A stretch of DNA of 64,000 nucleotides from Collybia mongolica (GCA_013420905.1 JAAXNY010000013.1:1178001-1242000); one strand, 5' to 3'. Counted from the stretch's first letter, positions 46,120 through 58,633 are shown. A program made the numbers and translations. The notes: generated from the letters alone by a model not told the origin.

Positions 46120-47667
46120 TATCCTGGGTTAATCAAGAACCTTATCAAATATGCTAAAAATAGAAATATCATCATCAATTCAAACAAATGTACATATACC
46201 TGTTAAGTATTTTTTTCTTGTGTTATCACAACTATATTTGACTATATTCATATAGCTAGCCATTGTCAAGATATTGAGTATTATATATTCCAGGAGCATC
46301 CATATTGACTTGTTTGGCTATGCTTTTGGCCAGGTACAGTAATATGTAAATGTAATATTAAAATAGATATAACAAGAAATTATAATCAAATTTGGAAAGG
46401 TACAAACAAATATAAATATACACTTTTTTGATATACCCCCTGCCAGATGCCTAGAAGTAGTAGTAATTTCAATTGTGTCCATTAGCCTTGTATTTGCTGA
46501 GATATGCATCATCTATATTATGGGAACTTCATTAATCTTGTTTGTTTGGCCAGATGTTGGCAAAGTAATATATATATGATGTATACATGTAAAATGTAGT
46601 AAAAAAGTTGAGATATGGAAGAGCACAAACAACTACAAACACATATAAATATACACATAATGTATTCCTTTACAATGTCTAGTAGTAGCATGTCCATCAG
46701 CTTTGCATTTGCTGAGATATGCATCATCTATATTGTGGGAAATTTCTTTAGTATTATTGTTTGTTTGGCCAGATGTGTAATGAAGTGATATACAGCCAGT
46801 ATTTATTTGTAATATGCAGCAAGAAAAATGATGTTGATAATGTTTAGAAGAATACAAACAAATATAAGCACATACAAATATATACATGAGGTACTACTTC
46901 ACCATATCTAACACTAGCAATTTAAATTACATCCATAGGCCTTGTTGTTGTTGAGATATGCCATGATTTATAGTGTGGGAACTTTGATGGTATTGTTTGT
47001 TTGGCTAGCCATGTGGCAAAGTCATACACAAACTTGATGTCATTTGTAACATGATTGTAGTGAGAGAGCTGCTTTTGATCATGATATTTGAAGGTGAACA
47101 AACAAATACAAATACATATAAATATACCAATTGGGTAGCCCTTCACCATATCTAGTAGTAGTAATTTGAATTGCATCCATAGGTCTTGCCATTGTGGAGA
47201 TATGCAATGTTTTGTATTGTGGGAAAGGTTTGACCCAAAGCAGAACAAGCCTCTTGTAATCATGCTTACATTTGTCAACTATGCTGTTAACTCTTTCTAA
47301 ACAGTGTAGTTGACAAATGTAAGCATGATTATGCAGTGGACAGTTATTATTTAATTCCTGAGATATCCCCAGAAAAACACCAATTAACTCGAAATTATAG
47401 TATTGAATGCAGCTTATGTTAGCAGTTGCCTTTTTTGCTCAAAATCCGCATGTCGGCTAATATTGATTCCCACAGTTAGAAAAATATTTCCACAACTACA
47501 AAGTCTTACTGATGTACTTCAAAATGTTTACTGACCATGTTCTAATGAATTCTTGGAACACTTCATAACTGTGGGAAAAACAACACTGGATCTTGTTGGG
47601 TATGCTGAATTCTCCCCACAAACCCAGGATGATGAACAAGTTACTTATGTAAACATAAGGACTCGTA
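46120..47667 (-). repeat. R-family repeat R3
   Basis: Minus-strand copy of R2: subrepeats, hairpin at about 47258-47330 with its stem better paired than in R1 and R2, and the CTTATGTTTACATAAG end at about 47643-47660. Abuts the right arm of the long inverted repeat. Confidence 0.85.
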
Positions 47668-48313
47668 ATCTAATATTTCAAAGCGTTGCATTTCAAGATT
47701 TATTTTGTGATTTTCTCCATAACCAGTAAAGCTATTAACTTTGTTTTTATATGTTTGGAATGTACAAACATGGCTCTACAATTTCCTTGTTGAGCATAAT
47801 TTTCCCATGGTCCATTTTGAGCAAAATATCAGAAATGTCCAGATTCAGCTAGTTTTGAAGGTCTGTGTGTTATGTCCAGGGTAAACAAACATCTTATAAC
47901 AACAATGACCCTTACCAAAAATGACCCTTGTGGGAAATTATCCTAAACATTGGAAAAATCAACAACTACCACTATATTTACCTGAAATACAAAGAGGATT
48001 GAATTCTCTATTTATTGACATATGTCACATGATCTATTCCATCACATAAGCATACCAAATACATGACAACAATCTGAATGCTCATTTAGTGTCCATGATC
48101 CTGGGAAAAGTAAGTTCTGATGGTTTTTGTGCACAGGCATTGCTTGTTTGCTTGGTAACATTTTCCCAGGGTCACATGACCTCTATAAACTATCATCTAC
48201 ATTGTTTCTAGTCATTTACAACTTCCTGAATGTGGAATGGACTTATTTCTTCTAAGAAAAAAAATAAAGAATGAGTACCTGCCACACAGTGTGTTGGCCC
48301 ACTCCACCCAAGT
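47668..48313. repeat. Long inverted repeat, right arm (646 bp)
   Basis: Partner of 41266-41911. Followed directly by M6. Confidence 0.9.
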
Positions 48314-48812
48314 GTTGGTGTTGGCAGTTTGGTTGATGTGGTTGAAGAGAACCAACGAAGACATGGCAATGGTAATGTGACCATTGCACGTACTTTGTAG
48401 TCATGTGATTTGAGTCTGTACACTTGAGGCCAATTTAGCCTGGAGCTTGAAATGCCTGTCTTGCCCAACAGTTATGAATGCCAAACATATTACGTAATGT
48501 TCTTGTCTACACATTCGAACCTAGTTGGATGCAAGTTTTTCAGCGCTGTTATGTTATGTTATTAATAACAAATAGTATACATAATTTGAGTAAATAAAAA
48601 AAATTTATATTAGTAATCTGATTAGTAATAGACTGGCCACACAGACTCTGCGAGCTGTCCGTCCATGCTTGTCCGTGTGTCTGCATAAAATTACGCAGAT
48701 TAATGCGGACTTGGCATAGACACAGATTGTTGTCTGGCTGACAGTCCTGCCAAATGAGTCCATGTGTCTGTGCGGAGTCCACACAGGTTATGTGGCTTAG
48801 TATAAAGACCTC
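48314..48812 (-). mobile_element. M-family element, left half (M6)
   Basis: Ends GGCTTAGTATAAAGACCTC at 48812 (terminus on the minus strand). Broken at 48314 in the ACC-rich interior. Confidence 0.75.
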
Positions 48813-49799
48813 TGTTCTTCTTATCTATAATTATTTAAATCATTATATCTCATCCTGCTTAGATCAGAACAGATATTGGAAGATTCTGGTATTTCAATTG
48901 CACCTCCTGGGAGGCCTCTGACTGAGCTAGCAGGTCATCCGCCAGTATTGGCCCCATCTGTGTCAGGCCAGGTTCATCATGCTGCTGTATCTGCTCTTAT
49001 TGTTCCTAAGCAGCCATTGCAGGATTTTGGCAGTTCCTCTGCTTCTGTAGTTGTTCCTTCTAGGCTGCCTTCTAAGTATCATGCTAGTGCTAGTGTTTCA
49101 GATTCTTTTCCCATTGGAGCTGGGCTTTCTGGGTTGGATCTTCCTGAAGAGGACTCAATGGAACTGTCATCCTCAGATCCATCTGATGCTGAAGATGATG
49201 GGGATGTTGACATGGACAGAACCCCCAGGAAAAATACTGCTAAGCATGCAAGAGAGCCTACCTCTGAGAGTGACATACCTAGTGCTACTAGTAGATCTAG
49301 TAAGGTTACACATCAGTCAACATCTCACTCAAGTGCAGTACAATCTGATGCACTTGAGGATGGGCCTACTGTTTCCCATATTCCATCTCATAGTGGCTCA
49401 CCAGTTGATCCTCAAGGCTTCTGGGGAAACAGGGGGTTTCAACCATGGCAGGGCTCATGGCAACAACTTCAACTTTGCTGATAGTCATGATATGGATACT
49501 GACTTCAGCAATACTGGTGCACCTCTTTGGGGAAAGATCATCTTCTATACAGACCTTTGTAAAGGTGCTGCTCCACAAATGAGCATAAAGCAGGATTGTA
49601 GACTATAAACTTGGAAATGTCCTGACCAAGTTTGGCAGAAAATACTCCCCTGTCAGAAAAACCCAGGGTCATCTTTATCTTCTGAAGATGATATGTGGTC
49701 TCTCTGGGGGAGATTTAATGAGGCTTTGAATGATTCTGATCCAGTTCAGTGGACAGCTGCTCAAGATGGATCTTTGAATCTTTCTATCATGTTTGATCT

Positions 49800-51398
49800 G
49801 AGGTCTTTACACTAAGCCACATAACCCATGTGGACTCCGCATGGACTCATTTGGCAGGACACTCAGCCAAATGACAATCTGCCTCCATGCTGAGTCCACA
49901 TCATTCCGCATAATTTTACATGGACACATGGACAAGCATGGATGGACAGCTTGCAGAGTCTGCACAGCCAGTCTCTTACTAATCAGATTACTAATATAAT
50001 TTCTATTTACTCAAATTATATATATTATTTGTTATTAATAACATAACATAACAGTGCTAAAAAATTTGCATCCAACTAGGTTCAAATGTGCAGACAAGAA
50101 CATTACATAATATGTTTGGCATTCATAACTCTTGGGCAAGACAGGCATTCCTAGCTGCAAGGTAAGCCAACCTCAAGTCAACATATTTAGGTCATGGGGC
50201 TACAAAGCACATGCTGCAGTCACATTACCATTGCCACATCTTCGTTGGTTCTCTTCAACCACATCAACAACACCCATTAAACCACCAATACCAACACCAA
50301 TGCCAATGCACCCACACTGCCAACACCAACACACCCAATGCCAACCAGCAGCAATACAACAATGCACAAAATGATGTGGGGCGAAGGGTAGAAATGGACA
50401 TGGAACGAGGGGATGACAAGGAAAGGGTGCCCCGAGGGGCAGATGGAGGTGAGTCCCACTGGCTGCTGACCATGCAGCATGTTCCCTCCCACTCCAGGAA
50501 CCTGAGACAACAAGGACACAGCCACCAATGCCCAGGGTGCCCCAGCACACCTGGAAGACAACAACAACAACAACAATAACAACAACAAAGACAGCAGCAG
50601 CAGCAGCAACAACCATGACAACGAGGCCTGCAGCCACAACAGCAACAGCAGCAGCAGCACGGTACCAACAATGGTGTGACAACAACAACAAAGGACAACT
50701 AGAACAAGGACAAAGATGATAATGACCACCACAAGGACAATGAAGATGATGACTACTAAGAACAACAGGGACAACAGCAAGAAAAACAGCCAGTGCTGGA
50801 CCATACCAGTGCTGCTGCTGCCACTACCCAGGCCACTGACAATGCCGTTGTTAAAGGTGGAAGCCTAGAGCTGGAGTCCTGAGTAAGAAACTAGTATATT
50901 CACTAATATAAGTGAGTACTAACCTGGAGTCCTGAGTAAGAAACTGGGGACTCCAGGACGAGCTACTCTACACCTATATACCTGTAGGAACAATACCAGA
51001 GTACAATAGACAAAGGAACAATAGAACAATGGAACAATAGAACAATGAAAGAAGCAAAACAATACCAAGCTGAGCTATATATACAGGTCAATTCTAACAG
51101 CTGTGGGGGCTCATTCTGCACCACCTGGGGTGGAAAATGATGGCAATGAGGACAACAGGGACAGTGGGGGTGGTGGGGGCCCCCGTCCATATTATATTAA
51201 GTACTTACTATAATGTAGTAATTATTATCAATATATAGTATTTATTATCATGTTATAAGCAAGGCAGTAAGTACTCTATTGCAGTAAAAGGAAGTAAGTG
51301 AGTCTGTGCAGACATGCGCGTGCAGTCTGTGTGTCCACATGGAGTCTATGCAGTCCATGCAGAGTCCACAAGGATATGTGGCTCAGTGTAAAGTACAG
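49800..51398 (+). mobile_element. M-family hAT-like element (M7), holds a solo LTR
   Basis: GAGGTCTTTACACTAAGCC .. CTCAGTGTAAAGTACAG, flanked by TTTGATCT (49792-49799) and TCTGATCT (51399-51406), 7 of 8 identical. About 1.34 kb without the LTR and its target copy. Confidence 0.85.
50849..51099 (-). repeat. Solo LTR of the copia B family, inverted
   Basis: Minus-strand TGTTAGAATTGACC .. CTTTAACA, 251 bp. Flanks GCCGT (50844-50848) and GCTGT (51100-51104). M4 has GCTGT at the same place, so the left flank carries one T to C change. Confidence 0.9.
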
Positions 51399-52285
51399 TC
51401 TGATCTTGGGGTTGATAAAGTCAACAAATCACAATCTGCTAGTAGTGCCTCTGGTCAAAGCTCTGCTGGTCCTGGCAGTACCCAACAATCTGACAGTTCT
51501 GCACCTGTTACATGAGACAAACCAATGGGACATTCAATATATAGATTGCAACTATTGTAGGCATTGCTCCTGGAATAACCAAGCACAGTAAAGGCAATTT
51601 GCAAGAGTTATATGCCAAATACCTTGCAGTTGTCAGACTCTTGGCAGATGTCAAACAGTGCCTTGCTCTTGGAACCTAGCCTATAGATACAGAGCCTGTC
51701 CTTGAAGATATGGTGGAAGTGTTCATTCCCAAGTCATCTTGGTACACATACCATTTCAAATTGTTTCCCAGATGCAGTAAAAACCCACTCTTACTGAAAT
51801 GGCTTGAAGGTGAAGCCAATGCCTCAGAAGCCAAGGAAGTCTGGGGAGACCAGAGTCCTAATTTCAAAACCTTGGCAGCATTGCTAGCCCTTTCTGATCA
51901 GGACACCTCCCAGGGAACTATAGCTGCCTCTGGCTCTGGCTCTAGTAGAAAGACAAAGGAGAAGGGAAAGGGGAAAGAGAAAGACAAGAAATCTCACAAG
52001 AAAGTTGGGTAAGTATAGACACTTTTGACATCTTGCTATGTATTATAATTCTTGTCACTCTGGAATGACTTCTGCCTGGGACATTATCTGTCTTTTTTGA
52101 CCTATTATTTAATTATCTGATTCTATTTTTTTTCTGAAACATAATTTTCTGTACAGCTGGATTATCACTCTGCTTAGATATCTGATCTTTGCTGCTTTAT
52201 TACCCCAAGTTAAAGCAGATCAAAATCTTGATGCATTTCCTGATATATCATTCAGGGAGTTTGCAAAGTTTGTTGATGAAAATTT

Positions 52286-52560
52286 TGTTAGAATTGACCT
52301 GTATATATAGCTTAGCTCGGTATTGTTTCACTTCTTTCATTGTTCTATTGTTCTATTGTTCTATTGTTCTATTGTTCCATTGTTCTATTGTTCCATTGTT
52401 TATTGTACTCTACTATTGTTCCTACAGGTATATAGGTGTAGAGTGGTTCGTTCTGGAGTCCCCAGTTTCTTACTCAGGACTCCAGGTTAGTACTCACTTA
52501 TATTAGTGAATATACCAGTTTCTTACTCAGGACTCCAGCTCTAGGCTTCCACCATTAACA
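52286..52560 (+). repeat. Copia B 5' LTR (275 bp)
   Basis: TGTTAGAATTGACC .. CCATTAACA. Contains TATATATAGC near the start, seven or so TTGTTCTA/TTGTTCCA units, a hairpin (52453-52461 with 52477-52485) and a 22-bp direct repeat. Confidence 0.9.
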
Positions 52561-52573
52561 GGTTATGGGCCCC
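52561..52573 (+). other. Copia B primer binding site
   Basis: GGTTATGGGCCCC immediately after the LTR, complementary to the initiator tRNA-Met anticodon arm. Confidence 0.8.
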
Positions 52574-52915
52574 GCGCTCTAAGAGCTCTAGTTCAAGTAT
52601 ACAACTCACCAGTGCCATTTTTGCACCCTCTGTTTACAAGGGCATCCAACTTTTGGGACCATACTCTTCAGTGGGTTGGTTTTCATCCTACCTAGGAAAT
52701 ATCCCAGTAATCAATCATCCTGGTGATCCTGGAGGTGCTACAATTGGGATTGCTCAGTAGTTACAGTAGAATACTCTCAGCACTCCTTTCCTGCACACAC
52801 TTCTGAAGGCTCAACTTGGAACCCTGCCCTTTGTCATTTTCAAGGGAACCTGGTTGTATTCCTGTTGATACAAACTTGCACAGAGGTTAACACCCCATTT
52901 TCACTCCTTACCAAC

Positions 52916-55323
52916 ATGTCTCTTACCAAACCCACCTTCCCCCTCCTCAATGACACCAACTACACCTCCTGGGCATCTGATATGTCTGCCTGGCTTAGGG
53001 CTAATGGCAGCTGGAGGATTGTCAAAGGCATTGCCAGAGTGCCCTCCCTCAGTAGCCCTCCTACAGAAGAGCAACTGGATGCACAGGAAGCCTACCTCAT
53101 CAAAGTTGAAAAGGCAGCTGGCCAGATCTTCTTTATGGTTGAGGAACCCCAGAGAGTCCACTTCAATGGAATTGCTGAGGATCCTGTCAAAATGTGGGAG
53201 GCACTAGCCAAAGTACATGTCCAGAAGCGCCCTGGACCTCGCTTTAATGCCCTGGATGACTTGTTCTCCATCAGAAAGCAAGAGGAAGAGTCCCTTCAAA
53301 CTCTTATTAACAGAGTTGAAAAAGCCATCACCAATGTCAAAAGTCTTAGGTCAGAGAAGTATACTCTGGCTGACATGGACTCAGAACTAGCAACTATGGC
53401 TTTGATTAGGGCTCTTCCTGAGGAGTACAATCACTTTGTGACCAGTTTACTCCTCACTTCTGACTTGGACAAGTCAAAAGTCCATCAGGCATTTATTACT
53501 GAGGACCAATCTCGTCGCAGAAGGGCAGAAGAGCAGACTGCCATGGCTGCATCCACCTCTGGCAATAGTTGTCATTTCTGTGGCAAAGGGGGTCACATCC
53601 AGACCAAGTGCACACTGTACATCAATGCACAAAAGGAGGCAAAGAAGTCTAATGGGACTTCAAATGGTGGCAAAAATAAAGGAAAAAAGCGCAAGGAGAC
53701 TGCAAACAAGGCACAAGAGTCCAAGGAGGAATCCAAGGACAAAAAGGACAAGGCACAGGACAATGCCTCTGATGAGGATGTCACAGAATATGCTGGAAAT
53801 GCAAGTACCTCCCTCCCAGATCATTCTGATCTGTCTGGCCCACTGCAACTAGATGCTGACTTCAATTGGCTTCCAGACTCTGGGGCCTCTTCGCATATGA
53901 CCCCACATCGCAATTGGGTGCATAATTATCACCCTCATGTTGTACCAATCAGGCTGGCAGACAATAGTGTGATATATTCAGCTGGGGTTGGGACAGTTGT
54001 GTTTAATCCTGTAGTAAAAGGGCAGAATCTTCGTCCAGTGGAGTTCACTAGAGTCCTACATGTACCTAGGCTTCGGAATAACCTCCTCTCTATCCTATAT
54101 CTCACCAGAGCAAAGGGTTTCAAGATTGTGATTGACAGTCAGGCATTGTGGTTCAGACTCAAGGACTCATCTCAGGCCTTGTTCTCTGCTACAATCAAGT
54201 CCAACAACTGTGCCCAGCTTGATGGAACAGTCCAATGCATTTCAGAGTATGCTAATGTTGCCTCTACCCTTCCTCTGGACTTGTCCTTATGGCACAGAAG
54301 ACTGGCTCACCACAATTATGCAGTGGTTAAGACTATGGCTAAACAGGAGTTGGCAACAGGCATGGACATGAATTCTACAACCAAGCCAGATCCTATTTGT
54401 GAGGCTTGTCTAGCAGGCAAAATGAAGTCTAAATCCTATCCCTCTACTGGAAATCGTGCTACACAGCCCCTGGAACTCATCCACAGTGACTTGCATGGTC
54501 CTATGACTACAAAATCGCATTCTGGAGCACTCTACTGGATTACCTTCATTGATGATTTCCTGGATTTCAGAGCAGTGATGGCACTCAAGGAAAAGTCTCA
54601 GGCATTCCAGGCATTCCAGAAGTTTAAGGCTTATGCTGAGAACCATTGGAAGGACAAGGGCTACACTATTAAGACATTGCAGGATGACAAGGGTGGTGAA
54701 TACATGTCAAAGGAGTTCATTCAATTCACAGACCATTGTGGGATTACCAGGAGACACACATGCAGAAACACACCACAGCAGAATGGAGTTGCAGAGAGAG
54801 CTAACAGGACTATGTCTGATGACATTACTGCTATGCTTGCAGAGTCCAAGTTGCCCCCATCCTTTTGGGAGCATTGCATGGATGCACAAGTACACATCTG
54901 GAATCGCATTCCAACGCTTGTAGCACCCAAAACTCCTCACTATGGCTGGTTTGGAACTAAACCTGATATCAGTCATCTCAGGGTGTGGGGATGCACCTCC
55001 TATGTCTTTGTGCAGAAGGATAAGTGCAAGACTCTGCAGTCACACATGGATAAATGTGTCTTTATTGGATATGCTGATGGTTACAAGGGTTGGAAGTTTT
55101 ACAACCCCACCACCAAGAAGACCATGATCTCAGACAAAGCAGAGTTTGATGAGCGTTATTTCCCTGATCTGAAGACATCTGGCAGTGTCCCTGTTCCCTC
55201 TGGCCCACCCCCACCTATTTTTGTTGGTCCAAATCGTCCTGATAGCAGTCCAGTGCCAGACTCAAGCAATATGCCTGATTTTGGGGGGTATGATGATGAT
55301 AATGATGATGATGATCTAAAATC
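52916..55323 (+). CDS. Copia B gag-protease-integrase, partial
   Basis: ATG at 52916 (MSLTKPTFPLLNDTNYTSWA) is preferred over upstream non-ATG codons and matches the copia C start. Gag (UBN2-like), knuckle CHFCGKGGHIQTKC near 53570, protease WLPDSGASSHMTPH near 53870, preintegrase WHRRLAHHNY, CEACLAGKMK. Integrase: D in LHSDLHGPM, D in LQDDKGGEYMS, TPQQNGVAERANRTM with the E. Open throughout; truncated by copia C after DDDDLK. The translation past 55323 is LTR read-through. Confidence 0.9.
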
Positions 55324-55712
55324 TGTTAGAACTGACCACATGCATCTCCATACACAGCCTTATGCTGTTTCTGTCACCCCTGATCCACCTGATCCTTATC
55401 AGATGGTTATCATGGTCTGGTGACTATTGTCTCTATTGTTCTTGATCTCTTGGCATCTGACCAGATGACCAGATGCTGATCACTATCATACCAGATGATC
55501 AGATCCTTATCATCTTCTTATTGTTCTTATTGTCTTTACTCTCCTTATTGTTCTAGCACATATATATAGGAGAGTAGATAGTCCTGAAGTCCCCAGTTAC
55601 TTACTTCGGACTTCAGGTTAGTACAGCTTCTGTTTGATCAATAAACAAGTTACTTACTTCGGACTTCAGCTGTTGGCTGTCACAGACATCCCTGCACCTT
55701 CCTATTCTAATA
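55324..55712 (+). repeat. Copia C 5' LTR (389 bp)
   Basis: Contains ATATATATAGG TATA-like tract at about 55560 and hairpin arms 55584-55592 and 55608-55616. Differs from the 3' LTR at 55582, 55607, 55647 and 55660 only. Confidence 0.95.
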
Positions 55713-55725
55713 GGTTATGGGCCCC
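55713..55725 (+). other. Copia C primer binding site
   Basis: GGTTATGGGCCCC, same half-tRNA site as in copia A and B. Confidence 0.8.
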
Positions 55726-56107
55726 GCGCTCTAACAGCTCTAGTTCAAGTATCCACTCCATTGCTGCCTATATACAGTCTCTGTTTCGCATTTTTGCCTT
55801 TATAGTGTTGTGCTCCCCCTCTAGTTACAAGGGCATCCAACTTTTGGGACCATACTCTTCAGTGGGTTGGTTTTCATCCTACCTAGGAAATAACCCAGTA
55901 ATCATCCTGGTGCTCCTGGAGGTGCTACAATTGGGATTGCTTATTAGTTACAGTAGAATACTCTCAGCACTCACTTCCTGCACACACTCCTGAAGGCTCA
56001 GCTGTGGAACCCTGCCTTTTGTTGTTACAAAGGACCTTGGTTGTATTCCTGGTTGATATAAACCCTGCTCAGAGTCTCTATCCCATCTCCAAATTTCGCT
56101 TTTTTCA

Positions 56108-58633
56108 ATGTCTTCCCTCACTAAACCCACCTTTCCTCTCCTCAATGACTACAACTACACTTCATGGGCTGGTGATATGGCTGCCTGGCTTCGCTCCCAA
56201 GGCCTCTGGAGGATTGTAGATGGCTCATCTAAACAGCCTACTCTGTCCTCACCTCCCACTCTGGAGCAGCTCACTGCTGTTGATGCCTATCTTCAGAAAT
56301 CAGACAAAGCTGCTGGTCACATATTCTTAATGGTGGAGCCATCTCAGAAGATCCATTTCAACAAGATCACTGATGATCCCATCAAGATGTGGACTGCCCT
56401 TGAAGCTGCACAGAAGAGGGCCAGAGACAATGCCAAGCAGCAGACTACTGGCAACAACAAGCCTAGGCAGAGAAAGCGAAATGAGGGTGCTAATAAGGCA
56501 CAGGAGCACAAGGACACTTCCAATGATGATGACCCCAAAGTAGAATTTGCTGGCAATGCAAGTACTCGTCTCCCTGATCATTCTGATCTTTCCACTCCAC
56601 TCCAGCTTGATGCTGACTTCAATTGGCTTGCAGACTCAGGGGCCACTTCTCATATGACCCCTCATCGCCATTGGGTCCGAAATTATGCCCCCCATCGCGT
56701 CCCAATCAAGCTAGCAGACAACAGCATCATTTATTCAGCTGGAGTGGGCACTGTGGTCTTCAACCCAGTTGTAAGAGGAAAGAATCTTCAATCTGTAGAG
56801 TTTACCAGAGTCCTGCATGTACCCCAACTCCGAAATAACCTCCTCTCAATCCTATATTTAACAAGAGTCAAAGGCTTCAACATCTTTGTTGATAATCAGG
56901 CTTTGTGGTTCAGATTGAGGAAGGACAACACCAACTTGTTCTGTGCTTCCATTAATGCAAATAACTGTGCACACTTGGATGGAACAGTGGAACCCATTTC
57001 GGAGTATGCAAATCTCGCTTCCACCCTGCCCCTTGACTTCTCCCTGTGGCATCGATGCCTTGCACACCATAATTATGCAGATGTGCGCAGAATGGTCAGA
57101 GAGCAATTGGTAACAGGAATGGATGTCAACTCATCTCAGAAGCCAGATCCCATTTGTGAACCTTGCCTTGCAGGCAAAATGAAGTCTAATCCCTTTCCCT
57201 CTACTGGGCATCGTGCAAAGGAGCCTCTGGAACTCATTCACACTGATCTGCATGGGCCTTTACCAGTCAAATCCCATGCTGGTTCACTCTACTGGATGAC
57301 ATTCATTGATGACTGCACTGATTTCAAGGCTTCTGTGCCACTGAAGCGGAAAAGCCAGGCTCTATATGCATTCCAAGTCTTTAAAGCTCATGCAGAGAAC
57401 CACTTCAAAGACAAGAAGATCAAGGCCATGCAGGATGACAAGGGGGGAGAGTACATGTCCAATGAGTTCATTAAATTCACAGACCTGTGTGGCATTGAGA
57501 GAAGGCACACTACTCGCAACAGACCACAGCAGAATGGTGTTGCTGAGCGAGCCAACAGGACCATGGCAGATGACATTACTGCTATGCTTACTGAGTCCCA
57601 CCTGCCTGCATCATTTTGGGAGCATTGTCTGGCTGCACACATACATGTCTGGAATCGCATTCCTACCTCTGCTGCACCACAGACACCACATGTTGGTTGG
57701 TATGGCACCAAGGCTGATGTTGGACACCTCAGAGTCTGGGGGTGCACTGCATATGTGTACATTCAGAGGGATAAGCGCAAATCATTGCAGTCCCACATGG
57801 AAAAGTGTGTATTCATTGGGTATCCTGCTGGGTACAAGGGATGGTTGTTTTACAATCCTACCACCAAGAAGACCATTATTTCTGAGAGAGCTGAATTTGA
57901 TGAGCGCTACTTTCCTGGTTTAAGGCAACCACTTCGCACTAGTGCCCCTCCTCCACCCCACCCCATTGTTAACCTTAAGGTCAAGCCAGCTGAGGGTGAT
58001 GAAGGCTTGGAATCAGGCTCTGGACCTGATTTTGGGGGGGATGATGATGAATCTGCAGATATGCCAAATCTTGCTCCAAAGCCAAATGCTACCATTAAAC
58101 ATGAGAATGCTCCTGCTCCTGCCCCTGCCCCTGCTGCTCCTGTCCGACCACGTGGTCGTGCTCCTCGCAATGCCCCCTCCAATGCCTCTCCAGCATGCAC
58201 TCGTGCACGCTCTCACCAGCCCTCATCAGCTCCATCTAGCTCCTCTCAAAATCACAATCCTCCTCGCCTCCAGCACACTGTGAATGTCCCTCCTATCAAT
58301 CCTGCAAACTACCCACTTCCAGGCAATGATTATGATCCTGACCTTGATGAATCTGAACCATTGAGAAGGTCAGCTCGGTCTGTAAGGCCCCCAGGATCAT
58401 GGTGGGTTGTCTCAAGGGACTCTCCTGCCATTCCTGAAGACAGTGATGAGGAGGTCAACTTCACACTTGGAGAACTTGATGAGGATGGCTACCAGGACAT
58501 TCACTTTGCTGGTGCTGCTACTGGACCTGGTCCAGATCCTAGGACTTGGAAAATGGCAATGAAATCCAAGGATGCAGACAAGTGGCAGGCTGCAGCTGAT
58601 GAGGAGATTGACTCCCACCTGGGATGTTGTTGA
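56108..58633 (+). pseudogene. Copia C gag(deleted)-protease-integrase
   Basis: ATG at 56108 (MSSLTKPTFPLLNDYNYTSW). After KMWTALE (about 56410) the sequence jumps to the equivalent of copia B position 53620, losing about 140 residues in frame, including the zinc knuckle. Then protease WLADSGATSHMTPH, preintegrase LWHRCLAHHNY, integrase IHTDLHGP, MQDDKGGEYMS, RPQQNGVAERANRTM. Pro/Ala-rich linker, then start of RT (ADKWQAAADEEIDSH). Frame lost at about 58620; stop 58631-58633. Confidence 0.9.

Larger units (their letters stand above)
48870..52285 (+). pseudogene. Unidentified decayed gene split by M7
   Basis: Coding-like pieces: 48876-49480 (PPGRPLTELAGHPPVLAPSV, then GLDLPEEDSMELSSSDPSDA and MDRTPRKNTAKHA), 49440-49799 in a shifted frame (GAPLWGKIIFYTDLCKGAAP; DMWSLWGRFNEALNDSDPVQ), 51407-51515, and 51705-52010 (MVEVFIPKSSWYTYHFKLFP, then a Lys-rich tail). 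A GT intron may start at 52011, with a last piece KADQNLDAFPDISFREFAKF before copia B cuts it at 52286. Excising M7 and one target copy restores MFDL|GVDKVNKS. Product unknown; stops and shifts make it a relic. Confidence 0.5.
52286..55323 (+). mobile_element. Copia B, 5' part, cut by copia C
   Basis: 5' LTR, half-tRNA primer site, leader and gag through integrase, then an abrupt switch to the LTR of copia C at 55324. The RT half is not in the window. The leader shares CAAGGGCATCCAACTTTTGG and following bases with copia C. Confidence 0.9.

Noticed and set aside
55324..55423. C-terminal 33 residues of the copia B reading frame
   Set aside because: They are translation of the copia C LTR after the insertion point, not part of copia B.
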